Shown here: positions 1-8,944 of the stretch, piece after piece | Layout: each line of letters begins with the position of its first letter | How positions within the stretch are numbered: position 1 is the stretch's first letter | Made by a program: the position numbers and the translations under genes | The notes under the pieces: model-generated | Databases searched by the model: none | The model's input: only the letters and a program-made list of their open reading frames with translations | Told to the model about the DNA's origin: nothing | Assembly (NCBI GenBank): GCA_021324935.1 | Contig: JAJPIE010000006.1 | Location: 1 to 48,087 of the forward strand | DNA length: 48,087 nt | Reading direction: 5' to 3' | Source of the DNA: Acidobacteriota bacterium | GTDB lineage: Bacteria > Acidobacteriota > Terriglobia > Acidiferrales > UBA7541

Positions 1-371
1 CCGTTGGTGATCAGCCCGGCGATCATGCCGCGCGCGCGGATGTGGCGGATCATCTCGTCGAGGTCCGGGTGCATCAACGGTTCGCCGCCGCTGATGGTGA
101 TGATCGAAGTGCCCATCCCGGCGAGGATATCCAGGCGGCGCTTCATCTCCTCCAGCGGCACTGGTTTGGAAAAGTCGTCGTACTCGTTGCAATAGCCGCA
201 ATCCAAATTGCAGCGGCGCATCGGAATGATATGCGCCAGCACGGGATGCTTCGTGGAAAGCAGCGCCTTGGCGATCATGCGCAGTTCGCGCGCGCGGGTG
301 CGGTAGTAACGCAGCCTCCGCTTGCGCCGCGTTGCCGCCGAGGCTTTCCCCTTTTGCCGGACTACCTTCAT
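1..371 (-). CDS. Radical SAM protein (C-terminus outside window)
   Basis: The reading frame starts at the ATG at 371 and runs off the left edge, giving 123 residues. A basic N-terminal stretch of about 50 residues is followed by [15 protein letters not shown], which holds the CxxxCxxC triad that binds the 4Fe-4S cluster of radical SAM enzymes. About 30 residues later comes [17 protein letters not shown], the GGEP motif that contacts S-adenosylmethionine, and then GLITNG at the window edge. The substrate cannot be read from this part, so only the superfamily is assigned. The domain order resembles MoaA/PqqE/HpnH-type enzymes, but the C-terminus that would tell them apart is missing. It lies on the same strand as the three genes to its right and is separated from them by a repeat-rich gap. 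Confidence 0.85.
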   Translation of the reverse strand, partial: MKVVRQKGKASAATRRKRRLRYYRTRARELRMIAKALLSTKHPVLAHIIPMRRCNLDCGYCNEYDDFSKPVPLEEMKRRLDILAGMGTSIITISGGEPLMHPDLDEMIRHIRARGMIAGLITN

Positions 372-510
372 TTTTTGACAGAGTTCCCCTGCCACTAATT
401 ATACATGAGGGGTCGTTTCCGCCCGGCCGGAGACGCGGAAATAGCAACTTGCGCGGGAGACACAACTTATGCGAGCGCAAGTAGAGGATGGCCACACAAT
501 AAGTCCAAAG

Positions 511-541
511 TTTTCAGTTTTCAGTTTTCAGTTTTCAGTTC
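511..541. repeat. Short tandem repeat, TTTTCAG unit
   Basis: Four head-to-tail copies of the heptamer TTTTCAG lie in the 340-base gap between the radical SAM gene and the next gene. The rest of the gap (372-712) holds no gene I can support. Similar A/G- or T/C-rich short repeats recur at 24737 and in the GAAGTAAAG tracts listed separately. Confidence 0.7.
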
Positions 542-593
542 ACAGCCTCAAGTTCTTGAACGATGTTCACTCGAGCCATCGTTCTCCAGAATT

Positions 594-650
594 TACCTTC
601 CTTGCTTCCTTACTTTCTTACTTCGTTGCCTCATTGCTTCCTTCTTGCGC
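594..650. repeat. Degenerate TTACTTC/TTGCTTCC pyrimidine tract
   Basis: This is a run of near-repeats of CTTACTTCGTTGC and TTGCTTCC on the plus strand. It matches, in reverse orientation, the purine tracts at 33300-33340 and 33897-33960, and in the same orientation the tract at 34197-34250. No coding signal is visible. Confidence 0.55.
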
Positions 651-712
651 ACACCCTGCTCGACGCGTGTAAATTCGTCTGCGCGCCGAGAGCATGTAAA
701 GTGCGAGGCAGC

Positions 713-1675
713 CTAGTTCGTTGCGCGCGCCAGCGCCGGAAAATCCACCGAGCGCACTTCGGACGTCATCTGCGTCGTCTGCTTCCAGTCGATCTGGCTT
801 TCGTCCACGGAACCTGCCGCGCCGTTCAGATCCTGGTAGTTCACCTGGCCGCCATCGATGCGGTACTTGGTGACTTCCAGCACCTGGTTCGACTTCAGCA
901 CCAGGATGGTCATGCGTGTGGCAGGCCCGGTGGCAGGCGCGGCTGGCTTTGCTTGCGGCGCGGCCATGGCCACGGGAACGATGTTCTCGCTGGCCGCCGC
1001 GATCGCCGGCCGCTGCGATACCGCCGGCTGCATCGCAGGAACCTGCGCCGGCAGGGCGGATGCGCTCGGCTTCGGCTCGTTCGGCGAAGCATACGGCGGC
1101 CGGTCATCATGAAACGCCGCCGCCGACACCGGACGCGGCACCACGATGTCGTCCATCAGCCGCAACTCCATTGGCTCTTCGCCCTTGATCGTTGGCCGAG
1201 GCCCGCGCGCCGGCAGCATCACCAGCTTCCAGGGCCACAGCGGCGGAATCATCCACTCGACAACGTCGCGCTTGGCGTGGCCGTTGCCCTTGATGTCGCC
1301 TTCCTTGTCGACTTTATAGCCCTTGGCCGCGATGACCTTGGCCGGCAGCGGCAGATCGCCGGAAGGCACGATCACGCGGTCAAACGTGATTTTCAAATAG
1401 CCCTTCCCGACGAAGTGCCCGGGGTCCTTGTCGGCTTCCAGATGCCCGGCCAGCATGCTGCCGCGCGGAAACACGGTGCGGCCGAATTCCTGAAAGCTTT
1501 TCAGGTGGCACAGCACCGGATCCCCCACCGACGCCGTCGCCGAAGAAAAATTCGGTTCGGACATGGTGCATTGCAGCAGCGTCCCCGCCGGCACCAGCAG
1601 GTCCTGTGCTCGAACCCCCGTTGCCGACACCAGTAGCGCTGCCGCACCCATCCAAGAAACGATGAGCCGTCTCAT
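713..1675 (-). CDS. Exported hypothetical protein
   Basis: The start is the ATG at 1675, because GGAGG lies a few bases upstream and a typical signal peptide follows (MRRLIVSWMGAAALLV... ending in VRAQ). The frame stays open upstream to 1759 but that part looks non-coding. The mature protein of about 295 residues begins DLLVPAGTLLQCTM, the kind of stretch seen in proteins with a beta-barrel TrbI/VirB10-like or SH3-like fold, where a hydrophobic strand precedes sequence about lowering or storing values. That assignment is weak. A proline/alanine-rich linker (about residues 175-245) leads to a small C-terminal segment, TRMTILVLKSNQVLEVTKYRIDGGQ, which resembles a short domain seen in other acidobacterial secreted proteins. 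It probably acts in the periplasm. I do not recognise a function. Confidence 0.75.
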   Translation of the reverse strand: MRRLIVSWMGAAALLVSATGVRAQDLLVPAGTLLQCTMSEPNFSSATASVGDPVLCHLKSFQEFGRTVFPRGSMLAGHLEADKDPGHFVGKGYLKITFDRVIVPSGDLPLPAKVIAAKGYKVDKEGDIKGNGHAKRDVVEWMIPPLWPWKLVMLPARGPRPTIKGEEPMELRLMDDIVVPRPVSAAAFHDDRPPYASPNEPKPSASALPAQVPAMQPAVSQRPAIAAASENIVPVAMAAPQAKPAAPATGPATRMTILVLKSNQVLEVTKYRIDGGQVNYQDLNGAAGSVDESQIDWKQTTQMTSEVRSVDFPALARATN

Positions 1676-1895
1676 AACTACCTCCAGATTGTGAATTTGC
1701 CGCACGGCTTGGCGAGGGGAGCCGTTTCCACCGATGGCGCAATCACAGCGCACCCCCAATCCGGTGGGCGCCGGAAAACTCCCGCGGTCTTCCCGGCCCC
1801 AACCCTGGGGTTTGGGAAAAGTTGCGGCTGGCAGGATGAATTTTCGGAAATGGGCCGCCGGGGCAGTCGAGCGGCACCCTAAAGACAGCCAAAAG

Positions 1896-1931
1896 AAACG
1901 GCCCGGGATTCATTCGAGTCCCAGGCCGTTT
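1896..1931 (-). terminator. Intrinsic terminator after the kelch lipoprotein gene
   Basis: AAACGGCC at 1896-1903 pairs with GGCCGTTT at 1924-1931, and after one mismatch GGGA pairs with TCCC inside, leaving a loop of about 10 bases. Read on the minus strand, the hairpin is followed by TCTTTTGG, so it sits correctly about 50 bases downstream of the stop at 1978. Confidence 0.7.
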
Positions 1932-1977
1932 CAAACGTGAGAGTTAGGGCTACTCTGTCGTTCACCCCCTGAAGTGT

Positions 1978-4473
1978 TTAGAAGTCCCGGTAAGGCAAGT
2001 AGCGCCACATGTCATTCAGGTAGCCGTTGCCGGTGGTGCTGGTGGAATCGTATCCTGCCCCACCGAAGAGCCAGAGCTGGCCATTTTTGTCCACCCATTG
2101 GGTTGTGTTGCTGCGGCCGCCCGGGGTCCATATCTCATAGGTCTTGTACGGGTAAACTTCGTCACCATAGACTCCGTTCTGGCTGCCCGTATTCGACCCT
2201 TTGATCCAGGCCCAACTACCCGGCTGGCCAACAGTCGAATTGGGCGTGTACACCCACAGGTCGTTCAAGGCGCCGTTGCCGTTCGTGGCCTGCGAATCAA
2301 GGCCCCATCCGCCGAATAGCCACAGATTTCCGCCCGCGTCGATCCAGCCGGCCGCACCCCATCGGGAGCCGGGCATGGCGCCCGTCAAGTCGACGGCGGA
2401 ACAGAGCGTCTGGCTGTTGACGGTAAGTCCAACGGATAGACCGCAGGTGCTTGCGGCACCCGTGGTGTTTACGGGACCAACCACGGTTTGCGCCGGGTAA
2501 ACGCCGGTGTGGTTCGCGCGCGTACTGTTGGTCACAGGTTCCGCGCCCATCACCCACGTCCATTGATTGCTCGCAATGTTGTATACCCAGAGATCGTTGA
2601 GGATGCCATTCGGCGTGCCAACATCGTCAAGCCCTTCTCCACCAAAGAGCCAGAGATTTCCCTTGGCATCGGCCCAACCGACCGCTTCCTGCCGTCCTCC
2701 GGGAATATTGCTTGCGGCTGCAGTTCCCGCCGTCCCATAGACGCCATTCTGATTGGCCTTGGAGGAACCGCCGACAAAGACCCATTTCCCGCCGGTGTAC
2801 TCCCAGAGGTCGTTCAAGAATCCGAGGACCGCAGGGCTCTGGCCGTCATAGCCGTAGCCGCCAAAGAGCCAGAAATTCCCGGAGGCGTCGGTCCAGGTGA
2901 CTGGGTTCGTTCGCGCGCCGGGGGCGGCATTCACGCTCGGGGGATAGATGCCTGGCTGATCCGCCGACAAGGACCCTCCAACAAAGCTCCATTGCCCCTC
3001 TTTGGTCGTGTAGGTGCCGGGAGCCAGGACCGAAGGGTTGTATTTCCAAAGATCGTTAAGAAAATGATTTCCGTCGGAACCCCCAAAGAGCCAGAAATTC
3101 CCGGAAGTGTCCTTCCAAGCGGCCATACCCAGGCGGCCTCTCGGGACTGTATATGGGTAAGGCCCGGCATTCTGGGCCCCGGCGATTATCAACGCACCAA
3201 CGGTTGTAGGTTGGCCATTGACCGTAATGGGGGTTGGATCATAACCACCCACCAATTGCCACTCGCAAACGTCTCCGAAGGACATATCGCAGACCCACAG
3301 ATCATTCATGGCGAAATTCAGAGTGTCCGGGTTGGTCTTACCAGACAACTCCCAACCGGTGCCGCCAAATAGGAACAAGCTTCCGTACTGGTCGGTCCAA
3401 CCGGCGGCCCCGTAGCGTGCGCCCGGCGTATTGGTGAAGGGATTGGGAATAGTGGTTGGAGCGGAGGTCGGGAAGGAACCGTACTGGGGCGTGACCGGCA
3501 CAACGGTTCCAGCTGTTTTGGTCCCGTCGATCCAGGTCCAATCATTGTGAGCGCAATCGACAATGATGTTCGTAATATTGGCCGTCACCACGCCCTTGTA
3601 ATCCCAAAGTGTGCAGCCTTGACTCTGAGTGCTTGGCCCGTGAAAGACAGAAATCTCGTACTGGTCGTTGAGGGCTTCCGGCGTGGCGAAAGTAAATGGC
3701 CCGTTCTGGGGAACGATCAATGTATTGCCCAGCACGTTCTGGAGAACAAAACTGTTGTCGGTGAGCGGCCCGTTGCTCGTCGGCACACCAGCAAGCCCCA
3801 CGACGTTTCCACCCACGCTATAGGTTACCGCCGCGCAGGTAACCACCACCGAAGTGACGTTTGCCGTCGCGGTGCCGGTGCCGGTGCCCGGCGAGACCGT
3901 GCAGGTTTGCCCGGGATTGCTGGGTTGCGTGCCGATCGTTACGGTATAGGTGGCCCCGGTGGGAACGAAATCCTTAAAGGTGAACGCCTGATTCCCATTG
4001 GTCGCTGAAATCGGGAGTGTCTCCACGATGCTTCCGGCCGTGTCGACGAGCGTAAATCCGGAACCCACCAGCCCGCTTACGTTGCCGCCAATGCTGTAGG
4101 AATTGACGCAATTCACCTGGATGGTGACCGCGGACGTTGCGGGCGTACCCTTTCCATTCATCACCGTACAAATCTGGTTGGGAGTCGTGGGCTCCGTGTT
4201 TACCGTGACGTTGTAGGCGTTCGTTTGCGTCTTGAACGCAAACGTTCCGTTGGTCGTGACTGTTAAGGAGTCTTGCCCGTTGTCCTGGAAGATCACGCTG
4301 GCGCCCTGCGCAAGCCCGGTGACTTGAACGCTGATCGTCGCGGTCACGCCGGTTGCGCCTCCGCCATTCCCTCCTCCGCCACCGCCCGCCGGGGCTTTAT
4401 ACCCGCTGCAGGCAGCCATCACACAAGCCGTCAACGCGATGAGCGGAAATGCGATCTTTTTGCTGAGCATCAT
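1978..4473 (-). CDS. Kelch-repeat lipoprotein
   Basis: The protein has about 831 residues and starts at one of two adjacent ATGs (4473 or 4470). GAGGAG lies 4 or 7 bases upstream, so the second is equally possible. A signal peptide ends in a lipobox-like stretch, LTACVMAACSG, followed by a glycine linker, suggesting a lipid-anchored exported protein. Three tandem domains of about 90 residues follow, each with an SxGGNVxGLxG-type opening and a QTCTVSxGTGT or related segment ending in a VxVxC strand. The C-terminal two thirds hold six kelch-type motifs of the form W(T/A/V)D..GN(L/F)WLFGG, enough for one six-bladed beta-propeller. The propeller probably binds a ligand or protein on the cell surface; the partner is unknown. 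A 348-base leader separates it from the histidine kinase upstream. Confidence 0.88.
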   Translation of the reverse strand: MMLSKKIAFPLIALTACVMAACSGYKAPAGGGGGGNGGGATGVTATISVQVTGLAQGASVIFQDNGQDSLTVTTNGTFAFKTQTNAYNVTVNTEPTTPNQICTVMNGKGTPATSAVTIQVNCVNSYSIGGNVSGLVGSGFTLVDTAGSIVETLPISATNGNQAFTFKDFVPTGATYTVTIGTQPSNPGQTCTVSPGTGTGTATANVTSVVVTCAAVTYSVGGNVVGLAGVPTSNGPLTDNSFVLQNVLGNTLIVPQNGPFTFATPEALNDQYEISVFHGPSTQSQGCTLWDYKGVVTANITNIIVDCAHNDWTWIDGTKTAGTVVPVTPQYGSFPTSAPTTIPNPFTNTPGARYGAAGWTDQYGSLFLFGGTGWELSGKTNPDTLNFAMNDLWVCDMSFGDVCEWQLVGGYDPTPITVNGQPTTVGALIIAGAQNAGPYPYTVPRGRLGMAAWKDTSGNFWLFGGSDGNHFLNDLWKYNPSVLAPGTYTTKEGQWSFVGGSLSADQPGIYPPSVNAAPGARTNPVTWTDASGNFWLFGGYGYDGQSPAVLGFLNDLWEYTGGKWVFVGGSSKANQNGVYGTAGTAAASNIPGGRQEAVGWADAKGNLWLFGGEGLDDVGTPNGILNDLWVYNIASNQWTWVMGAEPVTNSTRANHTGVYPAQTVVGPVNTTGAASTCGLSVGLTVNSQTLCSAVDLTGAMPGSRWGAAGWIDAGGNLWLFGGWGLDSQATNGNGALNDLWVYTPNSTVGQPGSWAWIKGSNTGSQNGVYGDEVYPYKTYEIWTPGGRSNTTQWVDKNGQLWLFGGAGYDSTSTTGNGYLNDMWRYLPYRDF

Positions 4474-4777
4474 CGGACTCCTCGGGAAAACCTTTCCCCA
4501 TAAAACAAAAGCCGCGGCAGGCTTCTTTCGCGTCCGGTTTACCCACTCTTGTCCGCTTGAAGCCAACATCGTTTGTGGCTCGCCCGGTAGAGAATTGGCT
4601 TTGGGTAACCGCCGAAGATGAAAACCTGCACCCCCGGCATGGGAGTACTAAAACTTACATCCGTAGATTGCCGTGGCTTCTTGCCCTCAGCAATACGCAT
4701 GCGCACTGACTGTGCTGTACTGAGTAATAACTGGCCGAAGCGTCAGCAGGGGACGAAAACGCCTTGCGGGGGCTTTT

Positions 4778-4814
4778 GCGAGCGGAGCCTTAGCCGATGG
4801 GCGCTCGCCTTTTT
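4778..4814 (+). terminator. Hairpin with T-run between kinase and kelch genes
   Basis: GCGAGCG at 4778-4784 pairs with CGCTCGC at 4802-4808 and is followed by CTTTTTT. The T-run is on the plus strand, while both flanking genes are on the minus strand. It would therefore stop antisense transcription, or only the hairpin part matters. A weaker hairpin just left of it (AAAACGCC/GGCTTTT, 4756-4777) has A and T arms on both sides and could work in either direction. Confidence 0.4.
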
Positions 4815-4821
4815 TGCAACG

Positions 4822-7800
4822 TCAAATCGGGGCTTCAATCTTTTTCGGATGTTCCGCCAGGATGCGTTCCAGCGCACCGGCTAACAAGCTCGCGGTTGCC
4901 GGCTTCTGGATCAGTTCGCGAATCCCCAGGCTTTCCGCCCTTTGCTGATCTTCGAACTGCAAATAGCCGGAGGTGAGGATGACGGGAATTTCCTTGCGGA
5001 TACTGTGAATCTCGCGCGTCAATTCAAAGCCGGAGAGGTGCGGCATGGAAAGGTCGGTGACGACAACGTCGAATTTCCGCGGATTGGCGCGAAACTCCTG
5101 CAACGCAGTGAAGGGATCGGTAAAGCCGGTGACGCGATATCCGTCGCGCTCGAGTGACCGCGTCGCCAGCAGCACCAGCGCTTCTTCATCGTCCACGTAG
5201 AGCACCTGCTCGCTGTGGCGGCGTGCCGCCTGGGGCGGAGTTTCCGGGCGAACCTCCGGTTGCTCCGTGGCCACCGGGAAATAGACGTGAAACGCGCTGC
5301 CCTCTCCCGGATGGCTGGTGACGGAAATGGCGCCATCATGGCTGGAAACAATGCCGTGAACGACGGAAAGCCCAAGCCCCGTGCCTTCGCCCTGCTTTTT
5401 GGTAGTGAAAAAAGGATCGAAGATGCGGTTCAGGGTGGCGCGGTCCATGCCGCAACCGTTGTCGCCGACAAACAGGCGGACGTAGCGCCCCGCTTTCAGA
5501 TTCGCGGCCGCCCGCGTGTCGTCGGAACTGACGTTCACGGCGTCCAGGCGGACCTCGATGACTCCGTTTTTTTCGCCGATGGCGTGGGCCGCGTTGGTGG
5601 CCAGATTCACCACCACCTGGTAGATCTGACCGGCGTCGACCTTGGCCGCCGGCAGGTCCGCAGTGAATTGCGTGACGATCTGGATGCGCGCGGGCAGCGT
5701 GGCGCGCATAAGTTTCAACACCTCTTCGATCACCGGCTGAAGCTGCACGGCTTGTTTTTTCTGTTCTTGCGGGCGGCTGAACGCCAGGATGCGCTTCACC
5801 AGTTCGCTGGCGCGCGTGCCGGCTTTCAGGATTTCCGAGAGGCTCTGTTGCACGGGATGGTGTTCGGGAACATCGGCCATCGCCAGGTTCACGTTGCCGT
5901 GGATGGCCAGCAGAATATTGTTGAAATCGTGCGCGATGCCCCCGGCGAGGGTTCCCAGCGCCTCCATTTTCTGCGAACGCGTCTGAACTTCCTCGGCATG
6001 GCGCCGCGCGGTGATGTCCGCGTTCACTTCCAGGATGCGCACGGGATTCCCGCGCGAGTCGCGATGCAAGACCCACTGGCTGGCCACGTAGACCGAGCCG
6101 CCGTCCTGCGTGCGCTGAAGCAACTCGCCCTCCCAGACGCCGGTGTCGCGCAGGATCTGGTCGAGATAGTGCATCGGCAGCGGGCCTTCAGTGCGCAGCA
6201 GGTCGTGCGACACGCGGCCGAGCGCTTTCTCTTTGGTGAAACCGTAAAGCTTTTCGGCGCCCCGGCTCCAGAACACGATGCGGTTGTCCAGATCGCGCAC
6301 CAATACCGGGACCAAATCCAGCAGGCTGGCCTGCTGCTTCAGCTCCTCCTCGGCCTTCTTCACCTCGGTGATGTCACGCAGGATAACGGTGTAGACGCGC
6401 TTTCCGCCAAATTCGACGTGAGAGATCGAGGCTTCCAGGGGGAACTCCTCGCCGCTTTTGCGCAGACCGAAGATTCCCTCGCGCTGCCCCATTTTCCGGC
6501 CGCTGATTTCCACCTCGCCAAACTTGCGGATGTGCCTCCGGTGCGCCGCGCGATAACGCGAAGGAATGAACTGATCGAGGGGGCGGCCCAGGGCTTCAGC
6601 CTCCTTCCAGCCGAAAATCTGCTCGGCAGCGGGATTGAAAAGGATGATGTTCTGCTGATCGTCGACGCTGATGATGCCGTTCAGCGCGGAGTGGACGATC
6701 GCCGCAAGGCGGGCTTCACCGCCCCGGACCCGAAGTTCCATGTGGTGGCGTTCCGTGACATCCTGCAGGAATCCATGCCATAGCACGCTTCCGTCTGGCA
6801 GGAGCTGCGGCATCGAGCGTCCTTCAATCCAGAGTTCCCCGCGCGCCGGACTGTTGACCCGGAATTCACAAGCCCACCGGGATAATGTCCTTCTGGATTC
6901 TTCGATCGTCTCTCGGACTCTCTCTGCATCCTCTGGCGCCATGAGATGGAAAATCGGCGAAGCATCCTGCGCGAGATCTTCTGGGCTGAGTCCGTAAAAT
7001 TCCTCAATCCCCGGGCTGGCATAAGGAAAGCACATGCTCCCATCGGCGCGTTGCAGAAACGAGCAAATGACTCCGGGAGTGCTTTCGGCTACTTTGCGGA
7101 GTTGCTCGGTGAGCGCGACACGCTCCCTGAGCGCCATCTCTTTTTCGCGCTCGGCGGTGCAATCGCGGAAGACCAGCACCACGCCTAAGATGTTCCCCGC
7201 CGCGTCGCGGATGGGGGCAGCGCTATCTGCGATGGGAATTTCTTTCCCTGTCCGGCTGAGGAGCACGGTGTGGTTTGCCAGGCCGACCGTGGTTTTTAGC
7301 TCCAGGACTTTTCGGGCGGGATCTTCGATTCGTTCGCGCGTGCCTTCGCAGATGATGGGAAAGACTTCGCTCAGGGGGCGTCCAACAGCTTCGCTTCTTT
7401 GCCAACCCGTCAGGCGTTCGGCTTCCGCGTTGAGGAAGCGCACTCCGCATTGGGAGTCCGTGGTAATGACGCCGTCGCCGATACTCGCAAGTGTGACCGC
7501 ATATTGCTCGCGGCTAAGCCGCACGTCTTCGATAGATGCTTTCAAGTCCGCCGTGCGTTCCCGCACGCGCAGTTCCAGATTGGCCTTTGCTTCTTCCAAT
7601 TCGGCATTCGTTTGACGAGCCCCGGCGAAGTCTTCTTTCAACAAGGCGAGCGCCATGCCGACAAAAAGAATGGCCAGCAAGCTGCCAAGGACAATCACAC
7701 CCCGGCTGGTGAGACTGGTGATGTACGCGCGGCGCTCCCGCTGCGCCAGCAGGACGTTTTCGCGCTCTTCCATCTCCTGCACGATGGCGCGAATTTCCTG

Positions 7801-8310
7801 ATCCGTCTTCTCCCCTTGCCCGGTGAGGATGGATGCGCCTGCCGCGAAAACATCTTTTCTTTCGCGCAGTCTCAAGACTTCGCGGAGCTGGCCCAGCCGT
7901 GCGCGCACGAGTTCTTCAAGATGCTCGCGCGTTTCCCGCTGCCGCGGATTGTCGTTCACAAGGTTGCGCAACATAACCAACTCGCCATCGAGGCTCTGAA
8001 GCGCATCGTTGTAATGCTTCAAGTAAAACGCATCACCGGTAATCAGGTAGCCACGCTGCCCGGTCTCAGCATCGGTGACCAGAGACTGCACCTGTCGCAG
8101 CGAGGAAATCACCTGGTGCGTATGGTCTACGAGGGCGTCGAACTTGCGGAGCTTCACCACCTCGGCGTATGTGGTGACGCCGATGATTCCGAGGAGCACC
8201 AATCCCAAACTAAAGCTCCACCAGACTTTCCGGCTGAGGGGAGTGAGATCTGACTTTGACTTGCTGGGCATAGGACTTCGAAATATCCATTCCCACCTGT
8301 AAGTCGGCAT
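4822..8310 (-). CDS. Multi-PAS hybrid sensor histidine kinase
   Basis: With the ATG at 8310 (CGGAG 9 bases upstream) the protein has 1162 residues; an ATG at 8271 is an alternative. Domains in order: a transmembrane segment (SFSLGLVLLGIIGVTTY), a CHASE3-type extracytoplasmic helical domain with the typical DAETGQRGYLITGD stretch, a second transmembrane segment (VIVLGSLLAILFVGMALALL), a coiled coil, four PAS domains, HisKA with the phosphoacceptor histidine in GGIAHDFNN, HATPase with N and G boxes (NLATNAAHAI, GDNGCGMD, GTGLGLSVV), and a C-terminal receiver domain (VDDEEA; phosphorylation site in VVTDLSMP). It is therefore a membrane-bound hybrid kinase that passes phosphate to its own receiver. 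No partner regulator gene lies next to it. The signal sensed is unknown. Transcription probably starts from the promoter at 8481-8509. Confidence 0.93.
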   Translation of the reverse strand: MPTYRWEWIFRSPMPSKSKSDLTPLSRKVWWSFSLGLVLLGIIGVTTYAEVVKLRKFDALVDHTHQVISSLRQVQSLVTDAETGQRGYLITGDAFYLKHYNDALQSLDGELVMLRNLVNDNPRQRETREHLEELVRARLGQLREVLRLRERKDVFAAGASILTGQGEKTDQEIRAIVQEMEERENVLLAQRERRAYITSLTSRGVIVLGSLLAILFVGMALALLKEDFAGARQTNAELEEAKANLELRVRERTADLKASIEDVRLSREQYAVTLASIGDGVITTDSQCGVRFLNAEAERLTGWQRSEAVGRPLSEVFPIICEGTRERIEDPARKVLELKTTVGLANHTVLLSRTGKEIPIADSAAPIRDAAGNILGVVLVFRDCTAEREKEMALRERVALTEQLRKVAESTPGVICSFLQRADGSMCFPYASPGIEEFYGLSPEDLAQDASPIFHLMAPEDAERVRETIEESRRTLSRWACEFRVNSPARGELWIEGRSMPQLLPDGSVLWHGFLQDVTERHHMELRVRGGEARLAAIVHSALNGIISVDDQQNIILFNPAAEQIFGWKEAEALGRPLDQFIPSRYRAAHRRHIRKFGEVEISGRKMGQREGIFGLRKSGEEFPLEASISHVEFGGKRVYTVILRDITEVKKAEEELKQQASLLDLVPVLVRDLDNRIVFWSRGAEKLYGFTKEKALGRVSHDLLRTEGPLPMHYLDQILRDTGVWEGELLQRTQDGGSVYVASQWVLHRDSRGNPVRILEVNADITARRHAEEVQTRSQKMEALGTLAGGIAHDFNNILLAIHGNVNLAMADVPEHHPVQQSLSEILKAGTRASELVKRILAFSRPQEQKKQAVQLQPVIEEVLKLMRATLPARIQIVTQFTADLPAAKVDAGQIYQVVVNLATNAAHAIGEKNGVIEVRLDAVNVSSDDTRAAANLKAGRYVRLFVGDNGCGMDRATLNRIFDPFFTTKKQGEGTGLGLSVVHGIVSSHDGAISVTSHPGEGSAFHVYFPVATEQPEVRPETPPQAARRHSEQVLYVDDEEALVLLATRSLERDGYRVTGFTDPFTALQEFRANPRKFDVVVTDLSMPHLSGFELTREIHSIRKEIPVILTSGYLQFEDQQRAESLGIRELIQKPATASLLAGALERILAEHPKKIEAPI

Positions 8311-8480
8311 CAAGCTCGCTCCGGTTCCTCTGCGGCAGCAAGGCTTGAGAAAGTGAAACCGATTTGGAACAAGCGACTCGCGCAAGCGGTTCGCTTGCGC
8401 ACAGGTTTGCCGCGGGATTTTCCAGAGCAATCGCAGTGCCCAAATGGAAGGGAGAAAAAAGAAATCGAGAGGAGACCCCG

Positions 8481-8509
8481 ACAGTAAACGGGTCCCGCAT
8501 TGGTGTCAA
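8481..8509 (-). promoter_or_regulatory. Probable promoter of the hybrid kinase gene
   Basis: On the minus strand TTGACA (8504-8509) is followed after 17 bases by TACTGT (8481-8486). The -35 box is perfect and the -10 box is weak. The 14 bases GTTCTATTGACACC around the -35 box are shared exactly with the mntH promoter at 35663-35691. The leader to the chosen start would be about 165 bases. Confidence 0.5.
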
Positions 8510-8599
8510 TAGAACCGCGTTACGCGTGTGCCTTGGGAATTGCGCGCAGAGATTTCAAATTTGTTTTCTCGTGGGGAAATCGATTCGAACGACGCCCCG

Positions 8600-8636
8600 A
8601 TTCCCGAATTGAGCCGCTCGCCGAATTTTCGGGAAT
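8600..8636. repeat. Inverted repeat ATTCCCGAA / TTCGGGAAT
   Basis: A perfect 9-base inverted repeat with a 19-base spacer lies in the 634-base gap between the kinase and fumC. It has no T-run, so a terminator is unlikely. It could be a regulator site or RNA structure. Confidence 0.5.
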
Positions 8637-8727
8637 GAGGTACTAAGCTCTTCACACCGTGCAGCTCACGAGCGGAACTCCTGATTGTGGCGTGCCCCGC
8701 GTTGCTGCGCCAGCCAATACTGGAACG

Positions 8728-8757
8728 TTAACTTTTATATAACCTTAAAGTCATACT
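8728..8757 (+). promoter_or_regulatory. Possible fumC promoter
   Basis: TTAACT (8728-8733) and CATACT (8752-8757) are separated by 18 bases within an AT-rich island in otherwise GC-rich DNA. Both boxes are imperfect. The 22-base palindrome at 8760 would then cover the expected transcription start. Confidence 0.35.
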
Positions 8758-8759
8758 TT

Positions 8760-8781
8760 AAATGTCGGCGCGCCGACATTT
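8760..8781. promoter_or_regulatory. Perfect 22-base palindrome, candidate operator
   Basis: The half-site AAATGTCGGCG is followed directly by its exact reverse complement with no spacer. It lies just after the AT-rich promoter-like stretch and about 165 bases before the fumC start. Such uninterrupted palindromes are common binding sites of dimeric regulators. The regulator is not identifiable here. Confidence 0.5.
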
Positions 8782-8784
8782 CCC

Positions 8785-8901
8785 GTGGCACAGGCCTCGG
8801 CTATCCCTGTGGCTCCCCCCTTCAGGGGTGAGGCCTCTCCTCCGAGTCAGCAAGGTTGACGCAACATGGAAAACCCTCAGGCCTGAAGGCCTGAGCTACA
8901 G
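8785..8901. repeat. Dispersed intergenic repeat in the fumC leader
   Basis: This stretch contains GTGGCACAGG with a nearby CCTGTGGC, then AGGGGTGAGGCCTC, and ends in the palindromic CTCAGGCCTGAAGGCCTGAG (8876-8895) followed by CTACAG. Close copies of these modules occur at 12061-12160, 12879-12954, 20657-20705 and 21276-21303. It seems to be a mosaic of repeat modules that form hairpins. Confidence 0.7.
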
Positions 8902-8944
8902 TGCTACACTATCTGTTCATTCGCTCGCTCCGCAGGAGACCCAC

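Noticed and set aside
511..541. CRISPR-like array
   Set aside because: The TTTTCAG units are contiguous with no spacers, so this is a short tandem repeat.
4474..4660. Possible c-di-GMP (GEMM) riboswitch in the kelch gene leader, from CCCAAAGCCA and GGTAAACC segments on the minus strand
   Set aside because: The conserved blocks are in the wrong order and the tetraloop and second stem are missing. Only a covariance-model search could support it.
5215..6783. 522-codon open frame on the plus strand
   Set aside because: It is antisense to the hybrid kinase coding sequence and contains no recognisable domain; it is an effect of high-GC codon use.
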